Shown here in pieces: positions 7,072 to 20,281 of a DNA stretch of 26,223 nucleotides. The notes under the pieces are model-generated. The model had not been told where the DNA came from. It made no database searches and was given only the letters and a program-made list of their open reading frames with translations. Made by a program: the position numbers and the translations under genes. The stretch covers positions 1 through 26,223 of the forward strand of contig RPFO01001804.1 of assembly GCA_009746045.1 (NCBI GenBank), given 5' to 3'. How positions within the stretch are numbered: the first letter of the stretch is position 1; the number at the start of each line of letters is the position of its first letter. Source of the stretch: Mesostigma viride (lineage: Eukaryota > Streptophyta > Mesostigmatophyceae > Mesostigmatales > Mesostigmataceae).

Positions 7072-8396
7072 CAACCAACGCATGCATGCCAGCCCCTCCC
7101 ACACCCACGCACACATGTTAGCTATACCCCACAAACCCACGCATGGATTCCAGCCACCCCCCACATGCCCGCATGCATGCCAGCCACCCCACCAATCCAC
7201 GCACGCATGCCAGCCACCCCCACACCCACGCACGCATGCCAGCCACCCCACAACCCACTTATGCATTCCAGCAACCCCCACAGCCACTTACGCATGCCAG
7301 CCACCCCCCACACCCACGCACGCATGGCAGCCACCCCACGAACCCACGCACGCGTGCCAGCCCCCCCTTAAAACCACGCATGCATGGCAGCTCCCCACCA
7401 CACCCACGCATGCATGCCACTCCCCCCGCCAACCACCCACGCATGCCAGCCCCCCGACACACGCATGGCAGCCCCCCCACACACCCACGCACGCATGCCA
7501 GCCCTACCCCACATGCAGGCATGCATGCCAGCCACCCCCCACACCCACGCATGCATGCCAGCCCCTCCCACACCCACCCCCGCATGCCAGCTACCCCACA
7601 AACCCACGCATGCATGCCAGCGACCCCCCACATGCACGCATGCATGCCAGCCACCCCACCAACCCACGCACGCATGCCAGCCCATCACAAACCCGCTTAT
7701 GCATGCCAGCCACCCCCCACACCCACGTACGCATGCCAGCCACCCCACACACCCACGCACGCATGGCAGCCACCCCACCAACCCACACACGCGTGCCAGC
7801 CCCCCCTAACCCCACGCATGCATGGCAGCCCCCCACCACACCCACGCATGCATGCCACTCCCCCCCACACCCACGCACGCATGCGAGCCCCCCCACACAC
7901 CCACGCACGCATGCGAGCCCCCCCACACACCCACGCACGCATGCCAGCCCCCCCCACATGCACGCATGCATGCCAGCCACCCCACCAACCCACTTATGCA
8001 TGCCAGCCACCCCCGTCACCAACGTACGCATGGCAGCTCCCCACCACACCCACGCATGCATGCCACTCCCCCCCCACACCCATGCGTGCATGGCAGCTCC
8101 CCCCCAAACCCACGCATGCATGCCAGCCCATCACAAACCCATGCACGCATGCCACCCCCCACACCCACTTACGCATGCCAGCCACCCCACACACCCACGC
8201 ACGCATGGCAGCCACCCCACGAACCCACACACGCGTGCCAGCCCCCCCCTAACCCCACGCATGCATGGCAGCCCCCCACCACACCCACGCATGCATGCCA
8301 CTCCCCCCCACACCCACGCACGCATGCGAGCCCCCCCCACACCCACGCACGCATGCGAGGCCCCCCCACACCCACGCAAGCATGCCAGCCCCCCCC
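7072..8396. repeat. C/A-rich minisatellite block, copy 2
   Basis: The order of variant units is the same as in block 1. Higher-order landmarks are at 7368 (TTAAAACC), 7807 and 8250 (TAACCCC). The stretch ACACGCGTGCC before each landmark and CATGCCACTCCCC after it help to line up the three ~440-bp sub-blocks. Confidence 0.93.
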
Positions 8397-8760
8397 ATGA
8401 AGTCATAGTGGGCACCACGGAGTCATGCTATGATTTAATTTTTTCAATTTAATAATGGGAATGACGGATGGTGCATGTGTGAACAAAGGAATGAAAGGAT
8501 TGCCACTCAATGAATATTAATTAATGATGAAAATGGGAGTTTGCATGGGAGTGTTTGGTCCTTATGGCTGGCTTGCAAAAAGCAGTACCCGAATTTCGAA
8601 GTATTTGACAGCGAAATATCTGTAAAGTATATCGCATGGTATAATTAATTAATGAATGGTACGCTGAAATTCATTGTGCGGGCTCTCTCTGCACGTGATA
8701 AACAATTTTAGCTTTGAGGGCATGCAACAAGACATGCTAGCATTGAAATGAAATTAAATT

Positions 8761-8980
8761 ATAACATGACTTGTTGGGAGATCATGTACGACATGTAGCA
8801 TAATTACGTACATGGCCACAATTGTCCAATCAGGGCCCTCCTCTAGGTAGACTGTGCTAGGCAATTACAATTAGACAAATAAGGTCAAAAAAGGTTTAAT
8901 TCTTCACCTACCTCCATCCATCCAGCAAGGGAATATGTTAGCCAGTGCTACATGATGATCTCCCAACGGAGTCATGTTAT
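8761..8980. mobile_element. MITE-like inverted-repeat element, copy 3
   Basis: It is identical by eye to the element at 4801-5020. Confidence 0.55.
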
Positions 8981-9381
8981 GATGCGAAATAGTTCAGGAT
9001 AAAATTTGTCAGAATTTCACTGGCGATACGAACGTAACGAAATTTCCAAGTATCCGACGCCGAAATATCATTGTTGTATCGAATGGTATGCTGAAATTCA
9101 TTGTGGTCAAGTCCGAGCTGATAAATTTGTCAGAAATTTCATTTTCGATACGAACGTGACGAAATTTCCAAGTATCTCACGCTCGGAGAGCTTCCACGGT
9201 GTTGACGGGGAAGGGTCCGTTGCGCGTGGCGCACGGCGGCGGTTCGTCCCGGTCGGAATCGTCCGCCCGCGCGTCCTCCGTGGAAGGGTCTTGGCGCGTC
9301 GCGCGGGCCGGTGCGGTTGGCGCCCAGAAGGTCGACTATCGGCCTCTGGGCCGCTAGCGGCGAGTCACGTCCTCTCAAGTC

Positions 9382-9411
9382 GGGGAGGGGGGGCGATAGC
9401 CCCCCCTCCCC
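9382..9411. other. Perfect G/C hairpin, copy 3
   Basis: Identical to 5422-5451. Confidence 0.85.
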
Positions 9412-10979
9412 CACTTTTTTCTTGTCCCCTACTAGTAACTACGATTTATGACGCCCGAAAACTTTGGCCGCGGCCGTAGGCCGGAAGTGGGGCCGTCCCC
9501 CGCGCCCCCTAGCGCGGGAGCGGACGACGTCCAGGACCGTAGCGAGATGGCCAGTCGGCGTAGTACAAAGAAAATCCCCAAACCTTGGAGATCGAGTCTC
9601 AGGAATTCTGAACGGGTGCTGAAACGCTGAACATGTTCAGACTTTTGCGGGCAGGTGGGGCGTCTCGCCAATCCGCGCGGCCTCAGGACATTACGGCGCG
9701 TTGACTCTTTTAAGCGTCAAACAAAAAGTCGCGAACTGATATCTGTACTAAAACTTTTCAAGGCACAGGACGTGGGATGTCAAATTTGATAAGCAAGCGA
9801 GACGAAATGACAGTTCTGAAGGAAAGCGTTTTCAGCCGTGCTGAACGGAAACGTTCGCGCCTGAACAGGGGAAATAGAATCAAACGAGACGGAATTTTCA
9901 GTTAGCGATAGCCCCCCCTCCCCCACTTTTTTCTTGCTGGGCAGTGGGAACTGGGAATTATTGGCAAAGCGTGCGGCATGCTCGGGGCGAAAAACAAAGT
10001 GACGTGCTGCGCGAGCAATTTTCCTTGTGCTGGCTGGCGATGGCAGGCAACGTAGGCTAGAAAATTGGGATGGGGAATGCGCAGCCATGGTTTTATACGT
10101 CAAAATTTTATGTTTGAAGAGCAAGTGCGAAATTTTATGAGCTGGAGGTGCGTCAACGGAGTGATACCTGCGTGGGAGAGGTCCGTGTCGCTATGGCGAC
10201 CTGGAAATGGAATGTCGTTGTAGATTTAGGTATTGTAGTATCATGCTTAACTGCTTTACGTATTGGATGCCTAGTGAAATCAGTTTGCTGTTCGTGGAAG
10301 GCTTGGGGTGTGGCCAACGAGCTTCTGCTGTCGCCGCATCATATTGGAAAGAACGCTGGATTTTTTGCCACGGGACGTAACCGGCGATGCCGATTGTGAG
10401 GCGTTTGTTTCGATGACCGGGGTAGTACCTGCTCTCTTTCTGATGCATTTTCATGGTTGCGTTCTTTCCATTTCGCCGAATCCACCTAGTCGCAGCAAAG
10501 ACATAGCGTAGCAAGGGTTTTTAAAAACGCAGATTAGCCGTGCAGGACGCCATCTTCATGGTCCTTCGCATGTCCTGTGTGAACGTCCGTTGCCCAAGGA
10601 TCTGTGATGCTTTTTTCTGGAATATACTGGGCGGTGAAAGCCCCTCTGGATGCTTGCCTGGTCACGGGTTTGGGGCGTCATTTACTGCTGTACTCGCTGA
10701 CATTCATGGTGCTTTCTGCGTAAGCTGACTTGCTTCGCACGTGGATTTTGACTGGACTGAAGAGCGCGTCTGGTAGCATGTTTACGTGGTGTATAAGGTG
10801 ATCAATCAACCATTTGTTTATAGAAGGTGTGACAATAGAAGGTGTGTTATATATTTCTTCATCAAGCATGTCAAAAGTAATCTCCACTCGCTTACAACCT
10901 GAATTTTGCTTTGCTGGGTCTGCTGTGTTTGTGTCTCACTGTGCAGGCTATCCCCTTGGTTGATCAACCAGGTGATTTT

Positions 10980-10991
10980 TGGTGGCAGCGG
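10980..10991 (+). other. tRNA-Leu primer-binding-site match, copy 3
   Basis: Identical to 7020-7031. Confidence 0.35.
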
Positions 10992-11031
10992 GGCCATATA
11001 CTCTTCTTGGTGTTTTTCATCCATGGCATGT

Positions 11032-12357
11032 CAACCAACGCATGCATGCCAGCCCCTCCCACACCCACGCACACATGTTAGCTATACCCCACAAACCCAC
11101 GCATGGATTCCAGCCACCCCCCACATGCCCGCATGCATGCCAGCCACCCCACCAATCCACGCACGCATGCCAGCCACCCCCACACCCACGCACGCATGCC
11201 AGCCACCCCACAACCCACTTATGCATTCCAGCAACCCCCACAGCCACTTACGCATGCCAGCCACCCCCCACACCCACGCACGCATGGCAGCCACCCCACG
11301 AACCCACGCACGCGTGCCAGCCCCCCCTTAAAACCACGCATGCATGGCAGCTCCCCACCACACCCACGCATGCATGCCACTCCCCCCGCCAACCACCCAC
11401 GCATGCCAGCCCCCCGACACACGCATGGCAGCCCCCCCACACACCCACGCACGCATGCCAGCCCTACCCCACATGCAGGCATGCATGCCAGCCACCCCCC
11501 ACACCCACGCATGCATGCCAGCCCCTCCCACACCCACCCCCGCATGCCAGCTACCCCACAAACCCACGCATGCATGCCAGCGACCCCCCACATGCACGCA
11601 TGCATGCCAGCCACCCCACCAACCCACGCACGCATGCCAGCCCATCACAAACCCGCTTATGCATGCCAGCCACCCCCCACACCCACGTACGCATGCCAGC
11701 CACCCCACACACCCACGCACGCATGGCAGCCACCCCACCAACCCACACACGCGTGCCAGCCCCCCCTAACCCCACGCATGCATGGCAGCCCCCCACCACA
11801 CCCACGCATGCATGCCACTCCCCCCCCACACCCACGCACGCATGCGAGCCCCCCCACACACCCACGCACGCATGCGAGCCCCCCCACACACCCACGCACG
11901 CATGCCAGCCCCCCCCACATGCACGCATGCATGCCAGCCACCCCACCAACCCACTTATGCATGCCAGCCACCCCCGTCACCAACGTACGCATGGCAGCTC
12001 CCCACCACACCCACGCATGCATGCCACTCCCCCCCCACACCCATGCGTGCATGGCAGCTCCCCCCCAAACCCACGCATGCATGCCAGCCCATCACAAACC
12101 CATGCACGCATGCCACCCCCCACACCCACTTACGCATGCCAGCCACCCCACACACCCACGCACGCATGGCAGCCACCCCACGAACCCACACACGCGTGCC
12201 AGCCCCCCCCTAACCCCACGCATGCATGGCAGCCCCCCACCACACCCACGCATGCATGCCACTCCCCCCCACACCCACGCACGCATGCGAGCCCCCCCCA
12301 CACCCACGCACGCATGCGAGGCCCCCCCACACCCACGCAAGCATGCCAGCCCCCCCC
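11032..12357. repeat. C/A-rich minisatellite block, copy 3
   Basis: The unit order is the same as in block 2. Seven Cs precede the middle TAACC landmark and eight follow CCACT. Confidence 0.93.
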
Positions 12358-12721
12358 ATGAAGTCATAGTGGGCACCACGGAGTCATGCTATGATTTAAT
12401 TTTTTCAATTTAATAATGGGAATGACGGATGGTGCATGTGTGAACAAAGGAATGAAAGGATTGCCACTCAATGAATATTAATTAATGATGAAAATGGGAG
12501 TTTGCATGGGAGTGTTTGGTCCTTATGGCTGGCTTGCAAAAAGCAGTACCCGAATTTCGAAGTATTTGACAGCGAAATATCTGTAAAGTATATCGCATGG
12601 TATAATTAATTAATGAATGGTACGCTGAAATTCATTGTGCGGGCTCTCTCTGCACGTGATAAACAATTTTAGCTTTGAGGGCATGCAACAAGACATGCTA
12701 GCATTGAAATGAAATTAAATT

Positions 12722-12941
12722 ATAACATGACTTGTTGGGAGATCATGTACGACATGTAGCATAATTACGTACATGGCCACAATTGTCCAATCAGGGCCCT
12801 CCTCTAGGTAGACTGTGCTAGGCAATTACAATTAGACAAATAAGGTCAAAAAAGGTTTAATTCTTCACCTACCTCCATCCATCCAGCAAGGGAATATGTT
12901 AGCCAGTGCTACATGATGATCTCCCAACGGAGTCATGTTAT
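12722..12941. mobile_element. MITE-like inverted-repeat element, copy 4
   Basis: Sequence and length are the same as for the element at 4801-5020. Confidence 0.55.
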
Positions 12942-13342
12942 GATGCGAAATAGTTCAGGATAAAATTTGTCAGAATTTCACTGGCGATACGAACGTAACG
13001 AAATTTCCAAGTATCCGACGCCGAAATATCATTGTTGTATCGAATGGTATGCTGAAATTCATTGTGGTCAAGTCCGAGCTGATAAATTTGTCAGAAATTT
13101 CATTTTCGATACGAACGTGACGAAATTTCCAAGTATCTCACGCTCGGAGAGCTTCCACGGTGTTGACGGGGAAGGGTCCGTTGCGCGTGGCGCACGGCGG
13201 CGGTTCGTCCCGGTCGGAATCGTCCGCCCGCGCGTCCTCCGTGGAAGGGTCTTGGCGCGTCGCGCGGGCCGGTGCGGTTGGCGCCCAGAAGGTCGACTAT
13301 CGGCCTCTGGGCCGCTAGCGGCGAGTCACGTCCTCTCAAGTC

Positions 13343-13372
13343 GGGGAGGGGGGGCGATAGCCCCCCCTCCCC
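13343..13372. other. Perfect G/C hairpin, copy 4
   Basis: Identical to 5422-5451. Its seven-base G and C runs have not changed length between copies, unlike the C runs of the minisatellite. Confidence 0.85.
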
Positions 13373-14940
13373 CACTTTTTTCTTGTCCCCTACTAGTAAC
13401 TACGATTTATGACGCCCGAAAACTTTGGCCGCGGCCGTAGGCCGGAAGTGGGGCCGTCCCCCGCGCCCCCTAGCGCGGGAGCGGACGACGTCCAGGACCG
13501 TAGCGAGATGGCCAGTCGGCGTAGTACAAAGAAAATCCCCAAACCTTGGAGATCGAGTCTCAGGAATTCTGAACGGGTGCTGAAACGCTGAACATGTTCA
13601 GACTTTTGCGGGCAGGTGGGGCGTCTCGCCAATCCGCGCGGCCTCAGGACATTACGGCGCGTTGACTCTTTTAAGCGTCAAACAAAAAGTCGCGAACTGA
13701 TATCTGTACTAAAACTTTTCAAGGCACAGGACGTGGGATGTCAAATTTGATAAGCAAGCGAGACGAAATGACAGTTCTGAAGGAAAGCGTTTTCAGCCGT
13801 GCTGAACGGAAACGTTCGCGCCTGAACAGGGGAAATAGAATCAAACGAGACGGAATTTTCAGTTAGCGATAGCCCCCCCTCCCCCACTTTTTTCTTGCTG
13901 GGCAGTGGGAACTGGGAATTATTGGCAAAGCGTGCGGCATGCTCGGGGCGAAAAACAAAGTGACGTGCTGCGCGAGCAATTTTCCTTGTGCTGGCTGGCG
14001 ATGGCAGGCAACGTAGGCTAGAAAATTGGGATGGGGAATGCGCAGCCATGGTTTTATACGTCAAAATTTTATGTTTGAAGAGCAAGTGCGAAATTTTATG
14101 AGCTGGAGGTGCGTCAACGGAGTGATACCTGCGTGGGAGAGGTCCGTGTCGCTATGGCGACCTGGAAATGGAATGTCGTTGTAGATTTAGGTATTGTAGT
14201 ATCATGCTTAACTGCTTTACGTATTGGATGCCTAGTGAAATCAGTTTGCTGTTCGTGGAAGGCTTGGGGTGTGGCCAACGAGCTTCTGCTGTCGCCGCAT
14301 CATATTGGAAAGAACGCTGGATTTTTTGCCACGGGACGTAACCGGCGATGCCGATTGTGAGGCGTTTGTTTCGATGACCGGGGTAGTACCTGCTCTCTTT
14401 CTGATGCATTTTCATGGTTGCGTTCTTTCCATTTCGCCGAATCCACCTAGTCGCAGCAAAGACATAGCGTAGCAAGGGTTTTTAAAAACGCAGATTAGCC
14501 GTGCAGGACGCCATCTTCATGGTCCTTCGCATGTCCTGTGTGAACGTCCGTTGCCCAAGGATCTGTGATGCTTTTTTCTGGAATATACTGGGCGGTGAAA
14601 GCCCCTCTGGATGCTTGCCTGGTCACGGGTTTGGGGCGTCATTTACTGCTGTACTCGCTGACATTCATGGTGCTTTCTGCGTAAGCTGACTTGCTTCGCA
14701 CGTGGATTTTGACTGGACTGAAGAGCGCGTCTGGTAGCATGTTTACGTGGTGTATAAGGTGATCAATCAACCATTTGTTTATAGAAGGTGTGACAATAGA
14801 AGGTGTGTTATATATTTCTTCATCAAGCATGTCAAAAGTAATCTCCACTCGCTTACAACCTGAATTTTGCTTTGCTGGGTCTGCTGTGTTTGTGTCTCAC
14901 TGTGCAGGCTATCCCCTTGGTTGATCAACCAGGTGATTTT

Positions 14941-14952
14941 TGGTGGCAGCGG
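14941..14952 (+). other. tRNA-Leu primer-binding-site match, copy 4
   Basis: Identical to 7020-7031. Confidence 0.35.
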
Positions 14953-14992
14953 GGCCATATACTCTTCTTGGTGTTTTTCATCCATGGCATGT

Positions 14993-16320
14993 CAACCAAC
15001 GCATGCATGCCAGCCCCTCCCACACCCACGCACACATGTTAGCTATACCCCACAAACCCACGCATGGATTCCAGCCACCCCCCACATGCCCGCATGCATG
15101 CCAGCCACCCCACCAATCCACGCACGCATGCCAGCCACCCCCACACCCACGCACGCATGCCAGCCACCCCACAACCCACTTATGCATTCCAGCAACCCCC
15201 ACAGCCACTTACGCATGCCAGCCACCCCCCACACCCACGCACGCATGGCAGCCACCCCACGAACCCACGCACGCGTGCCAGCCCCCCCTTAAAACCACGC
15301 ATGCATGGCAGCTCCCCACCACACCCACGCATGCATGCCACTCCCCCCGCCAACCACCCACGCATGCCAGCCCCCCGACACACGCATGGCAGCCCCCCCA
15401 CACACCCACGCACGCATGCCAGCCCTACCCCACATGCAGGCATGCATGCCAGCCACCCCCCACACCCACGCATGCATGCCAGCCCCTCCCACACCCACCC
15501 CCGCATGCCAGCTACCCCACAAACCCACGCATGCATGCCAGCGACCCCCCACATGCACGCATGCATGCCAGCCACCCCACCAACCCACGCACGCATGCCA
15601 GCCCATCACAAACCCGCTTATGCATGCCAGCCACCCCCCACACCCACGTACGCATGCCAGCCACCCCACACACCCACGCACGCATGGCAGCCACCCCACC
15701 AACCCACACACGCGTGCCAGCCCCCCCCTAACCCCACGCATGCATGGCAGCCCCCCACCACACCCACGCATGCATGCCACTCCCCCCCCACACCCACGCA
15801 CGCATGCGAGCCCCCCCACACACCCACGCACGCATGCGAGCCCCCCCACACACCCACGCACGCATGCCAGCCCCCCCCACATGCACGCATGCATGCCAGC
15901 CACCCCACCAACCCACTTATGCATGCCAGCCACCCCCGTCACCAACGTACGCATGGCAGCTCCCCACCACACCCACGCATGCATGCCACTCCCCCCCCAC
16001 ACCCATGCGTGCATGGCAGCTCCCCCCCAAACCCACGCATGCATGCCAGCCCATCACAAACCCATGCACGCATGCCACCCCCCACACCCACTTACGCATG
16101 CCAGCCACCCCACACACCCACGCACGCATGGCAGCCACCCCACGAACCCACACACGCGTGCCAGCCCCCCCCTAACCCCACGCATGCATGGCAGCCCCCC
16201 ACCACACCCACGCATGCATGCCACTCCCCCCCACACCCACGCACGCATGCGAGCCCCCCCCACACCCACGCACGCATGCGAGGCCCCCCCACACCCACGC
16301 AAGCATGCCAGCCCCCCCCC
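14993..16320. repeat. C/A-rich minisatellite block, copy 4
   Basis: The unit order is the same as in block 2. It is the longest complete block (1328 bp) because three C runs each carry one more base. Confidence 0.93.
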
Positions 16321-16684
16321 ATGAAGTCATAGTGGGCACCACGGAGTCATGCTATGATTTAATTTTTTCAATTTAATAATGGGAATGACGGATGGTGCAT
16401 GTGTGAACAAAGGAATGAAAGGATTGCCACTCAATGAATATTAATTAATGATGAAAATGGGAGTTTGCATGGGAGTGTTTGGTCCTTATGGCTGGCTTGC
16501 AAAAAGCAGTACCCGAATTTCGAAGTATTTGACAGCGAAATATCTGTAAAGTATATCGCATGGTATAATTAATTAATGAATGGTACGCTGAAATTCATTG
16601 TGCGGGCTCTCTCTGCACGTGATAAACAATTTTAGCTTTGAGGGCATGCAACAAGACATGCTAGCATTGAAATGAAATTAAATT

Positions 16685-16904
16685 ATAACATGACTTGTTG
16701 GGAGATCATGTACGACATGTAGCATAATTACGTACATGGCCACAATTGTCCAATCAGGGCCCTCCTCTAGGTAGACTGTGCTAGGCAATTACAATTAGAC
16801 AAATAAGGTCAAAAAAGGTTTAATTCTTCACCTACCTCCATCCATCCAGCAAGGGAATATGTTAGCCAGTGCTACATGATGATCTCCCAACGGAGTCATG
16901 TTAT
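16685..16904. mobile_element. MITE-like inverted-repeat element, copy 5
   Basis: Sequence and length are the same as for the element at 4801-5020. Confidence 0.55.
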
Positions 16905-17305
16905 GATGCGAAATAGTTCAGGATAAAATTTGTCAGAATTTCACTGGCGATACGAACGTAACGAAATTTCCAAGTATCCGACGCCGAAATATCATTGTTG
17001 TATCGAATGGTATGCTGAAATTCATTGTGGTCAAGTCCGAGCTGATAAATTTGTCAGAAATTTCATTTTCGATACGAACGTGACGAAATTTCCAAGTATC
17101 TCACGCTCGGAGAGCTTCCACGGTGTTGACGGGGAAGGGTCCGTTGCGCGTGGCGCACGGCGGCGGTTCGTCCCGGTCGGAATCGTCCGCCCGCGCGTCC
17201 TCCGTGGAAGGGTCTTGGCGCGTCGCGCGGGCCGGTGCGGTTGGCGCCCAGAAGGTCGACTATCGGCCTCTGGGCCGCTAGCGGCGAGTCACGTCCTCTC
17301 AAGTC

Positions 17306-17335
17306 GGGGAGGGGGGGCGATAGCCCCCCCTCCCC
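17306..17335. other. Perfect G/C hairpin, copy 5
   Basis: Identical to 5422-5451. Confidence 0.85.
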
Positions 17336-18903
17336 CACTTTTTTCTTGTCCCCTACTAGTAACTACGATTTATGACGCCCGAAAACTTTGGCCGCGGCCG
17401 TAGGCCGGAAGTGGGGCCGTCCCCCGCGCCCCCTAGCGCGGGAGCGGACGACGTCCAGGACCGTAGCGAGATGGCCAGTCGGCGTAGTACAAAGAAAATC
17501 CCCAAACCTTGGAGATCGAGTCTCAGGAATTCTGAACGGGTGCTGAAACGCTGAACATGTTCAGACTTTTGCGGGCAGGTGGGGCGTCTCGCCAATCCGC
17601 GCGGCCTCAGGACATTACGGCGCGTTGACTCTTTTAAGCGTCAAACAAAAAGTCGCGAACTGATATCTGTACTAAAACTTTTCAAGGCACAGGACGTGGG
17701 ATGTCAAATTTGATAAGCAAGCGAGACGAAATGACAGTTCTGAAGGAAAGCGTTTTCAGCCGTGCTGAACGGAAACGTTCGCGCCTGAACAGGGGAAATA
17801 GAATCAAACGAGACGGAATTTTCAGTTAGCGATAGCCCCCCCTCCCCCACTTTTTTCTTGCTGGGCAGTGGGAACTGGGAATTATTGGCAAAGCGTGCGG
17901 CATGCTCGGGGCGAAAAACAAAGTGACGTGCTGCGCGAGCAATTTTCCTTGTGCTGGCTGGCGATGGCAGGCAACGTAGGCTAGAAAATTGGGATGGGGA
18001 ATGCGCAGCCATGGTTTTATACGTCAAAATTTTATGTTTGAAGAGCAAGTGCGAAATTTTATGAGCTGGAGGTGCGTCAACGGAGTGATACCTGCGTGGG
18101 AGAGGTCCGTGTCGCTATGGCGACCTGGAAATGGAATGTCGTTGTAGATTTAGGTATTGTAGTATCATGCTTAACTGCTTTACGTATTGGATGCCTAGTG
18201 AAATCAGTTTGCTGTTCGTGGAAGGCTTGGGGTGTGGCCAACGAGCTTCTGCTGTCGCCGCATCATATTGGAAAGAACGCTGGATTTTTTGCCACGGGAC
18301 GTAACCGGCGATGCCGATTGTGAGGCGTTTGTTTCGATGACCGGGGTAGTACCTGCTCTCTTTCTGATGCATTTTCATGGTTGCGTTCTTTCCATTTCGC
18401 CGAATCCACCTAGTCGCAGCAAAGACATAGCGTAGCAAGGGTTTTTAAAAACGCAGATTAGCCGTGCAGGACGCCATCTTCATGGTCCTTCGCATGTCCT
18501 GTGTGAACGTCCGTTGCCCAAGGATCTGTGATGCTTTTTTCTGGAATATACTGGGCGGTGAAAGCCCCTCTGGATGCTTGCCTGGTCACGGGTTTGGGGC
18601 GTCATTTACTGCTGTACTCGCTGACATTCATGGTGCTTTCTGCGTAAGCTGACTTGCTTCGCACGTGGATTTTGACTGGACTGAAGAGCGCGTCTGGTAG
18701 CATGTTTACGTGGTGTATAAGGTGATCAATCAACCATTTGTTTATAGAAGGTGTGACAATAGAAGGTGTGTTATATATTTCTTCATCAAGCATGTCAAAA
18801 GTAATCTCCACTCGCTTACAACCTGAATTTTGCTTTGCTGGGTCTGCTGTGTTTGTGTCTCACTGTGCAGGCTATCCCCTTGGTTGATCAACCAGGTGAT
18901 TTT

Positions 18904-18915
18904 TGGTGGCAGCGG
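18904..18915 (+). other. tRNA-Leu primer-binding-site match, copy 5
   Basis: Identical to 7020-7031. Confidence 0.35.
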
Positions 18916-18955
18916 GGCCATATACTCTTCTTGGTGTTTTTCATCCATGGCATGT

Positions 18956-20281
18956 CAACCAACGCATGCATGCCAGCCCCTCCCACACCCACGCACACAT
19001 GTTAGCTATACCCCACAAACCCACGCATGGATTCCAGCCACCCCCCACATGCCCGCATGCATGCCAGCCACCCCACCAATCCACGCACGCATGCCAGCCA
19101 CCCCCACACCCACGCACGCATGCCAGCCACCCCACAACCCACTTATGCATTCCAGCAACCCCCACAGCCACTTACGCATGCCAGCCACCCCCCACACCCA
19201 CGCACGCATGGCAGCCACCCCACGAACCCACGCACGCGTGCCAGCCCCCCCTTAAAACCACGCATGCATGGCAGCTCCCCACCACACCCACGCATGCATG
19301 CCACTCCCCCCGCCAACCACCCACGCATGCCAGCCCCCCGACACACGCATGGCAGCCCCCCCACACACCCACGCACGCATGCCAGCCCTACCCCACATGC
19401 AGGCATGCATGCCAGCCACCCCCCACACCCACGCATGCATGCCAGCCCCTCCCACACCCACCCCCGCATGCCAGCTACCCCACAAACCCACGCATGCATG
19501 CCAGCGACCCCCCACATGCACGCATGCATGCCAGCCACCCCACCAACCCACGCACGCATGCCAGCCCATCACAAACCCGCTTATGCATGCCAGCCACCCC
19601 CCACACCCACGTACGCATGCCAGCCACCCCACACACCCACGCACGCATGGCAGCCACCCCACCAACCCACACACGCGTGCCAGCCCCCCCCTAACCCCAC
19701 GCATGCATGGCAGCCCCCCACCACACCCACGCATGCATGCCACTCCCCCCCACACCCACGCACGCATGCGAGCCCCCCCACACACCCACGCACGCATGCG
19801 AGCCCCCCCACACACCCACGCACGCATGCCAGCCCCCCCCACATGCACGCATGCATGCCAGCCACCCCACCAACCCACTTATGCATGCCAGCCACCCCCG
19901 TCACCAACGTACGCATGGCAGCTCCCCACCACACCCACGCATGCATGCCACTCCCCCCCCACACCCATGCGTGCATGGCAGCTCCCCCCCAAACCCACGC
20001 ATGCATGCCAGCCCATCACAAACCCATGCACGCATGCCACCCCCCACACCCACTTACGCATGCCAGCCACCCCACACACCCACGCACGCATGGCAGCCAC
20101 CCCACGAACCCACACACGCGTGCCAGCCCCCCCCTAACCCCACGCATGCATGGCAGCCCCCCACCACACCCACGCATGCATGCCACTCCCCCCCACACCC
20201 ACGCACGCATGCGAGCCCCCCCCACACCCACGCACGCATGCGAGGCCCCCCCACACCCACGCAAGCATGCCAGCCCCCCCC
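18956..20281. repeat. C/A-rich minisatellite block, copy 5
   Basis: The unit order is the same as in block 2, with eight Cs before the middle TAACC landmark. Confidence 0.93.

Larger units (their letters stand above)
4437..8396. repeat. Monomer copy 2 (reference copy, 3960 bp)
   Basis: This copy is described segment by segment in the entries that follow and serves as reference for the array. About 2.63 kb of mixed sequence (4437-7071) is followed by 1.33 kb of C/A-rich minisatellite (7072-8396). Short frames of 60 to 157 codons occur on both strands, but none shows a recognisable domain, signal peptide or convincing start context, and several run across repeat boundaries. To find the equivalent site in another copy, add 3960 for copy 3, 7921 for copy 4, 11884 for copy 5, 15845 for copy 6 or 19805 for copy 7. 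Confidence 0.96.
8397..12357. repeat. Monomer copy 3 (3961 bp)
   Basis: It is identical by eye to copy 2 outside the minisatellite. Inside it, the run after CCACT near 11819 has eight Cs against seven in copy 2, which accounts for the one-base length difference. Confidence 0.96.
12358..16320. repeat. Monomer copy 4 (3963 bp, the longest)
   Basis: The extra bases are all in C runs: eight Cs before TAACC near 15728 (seven in copy 2), eight after CCACT near 15781 (seven in copy 2), and nine at the block end near 16320 (eight in copy 2). The remaining sequence matches copy 2. Confidence 0.96.
16321..20281. repeat. Monomer copy 5 (3961 bp)
   Basis: It matches copy 2 except for an eighth C before TAACC near 19691. 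Confidence 0.96.
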
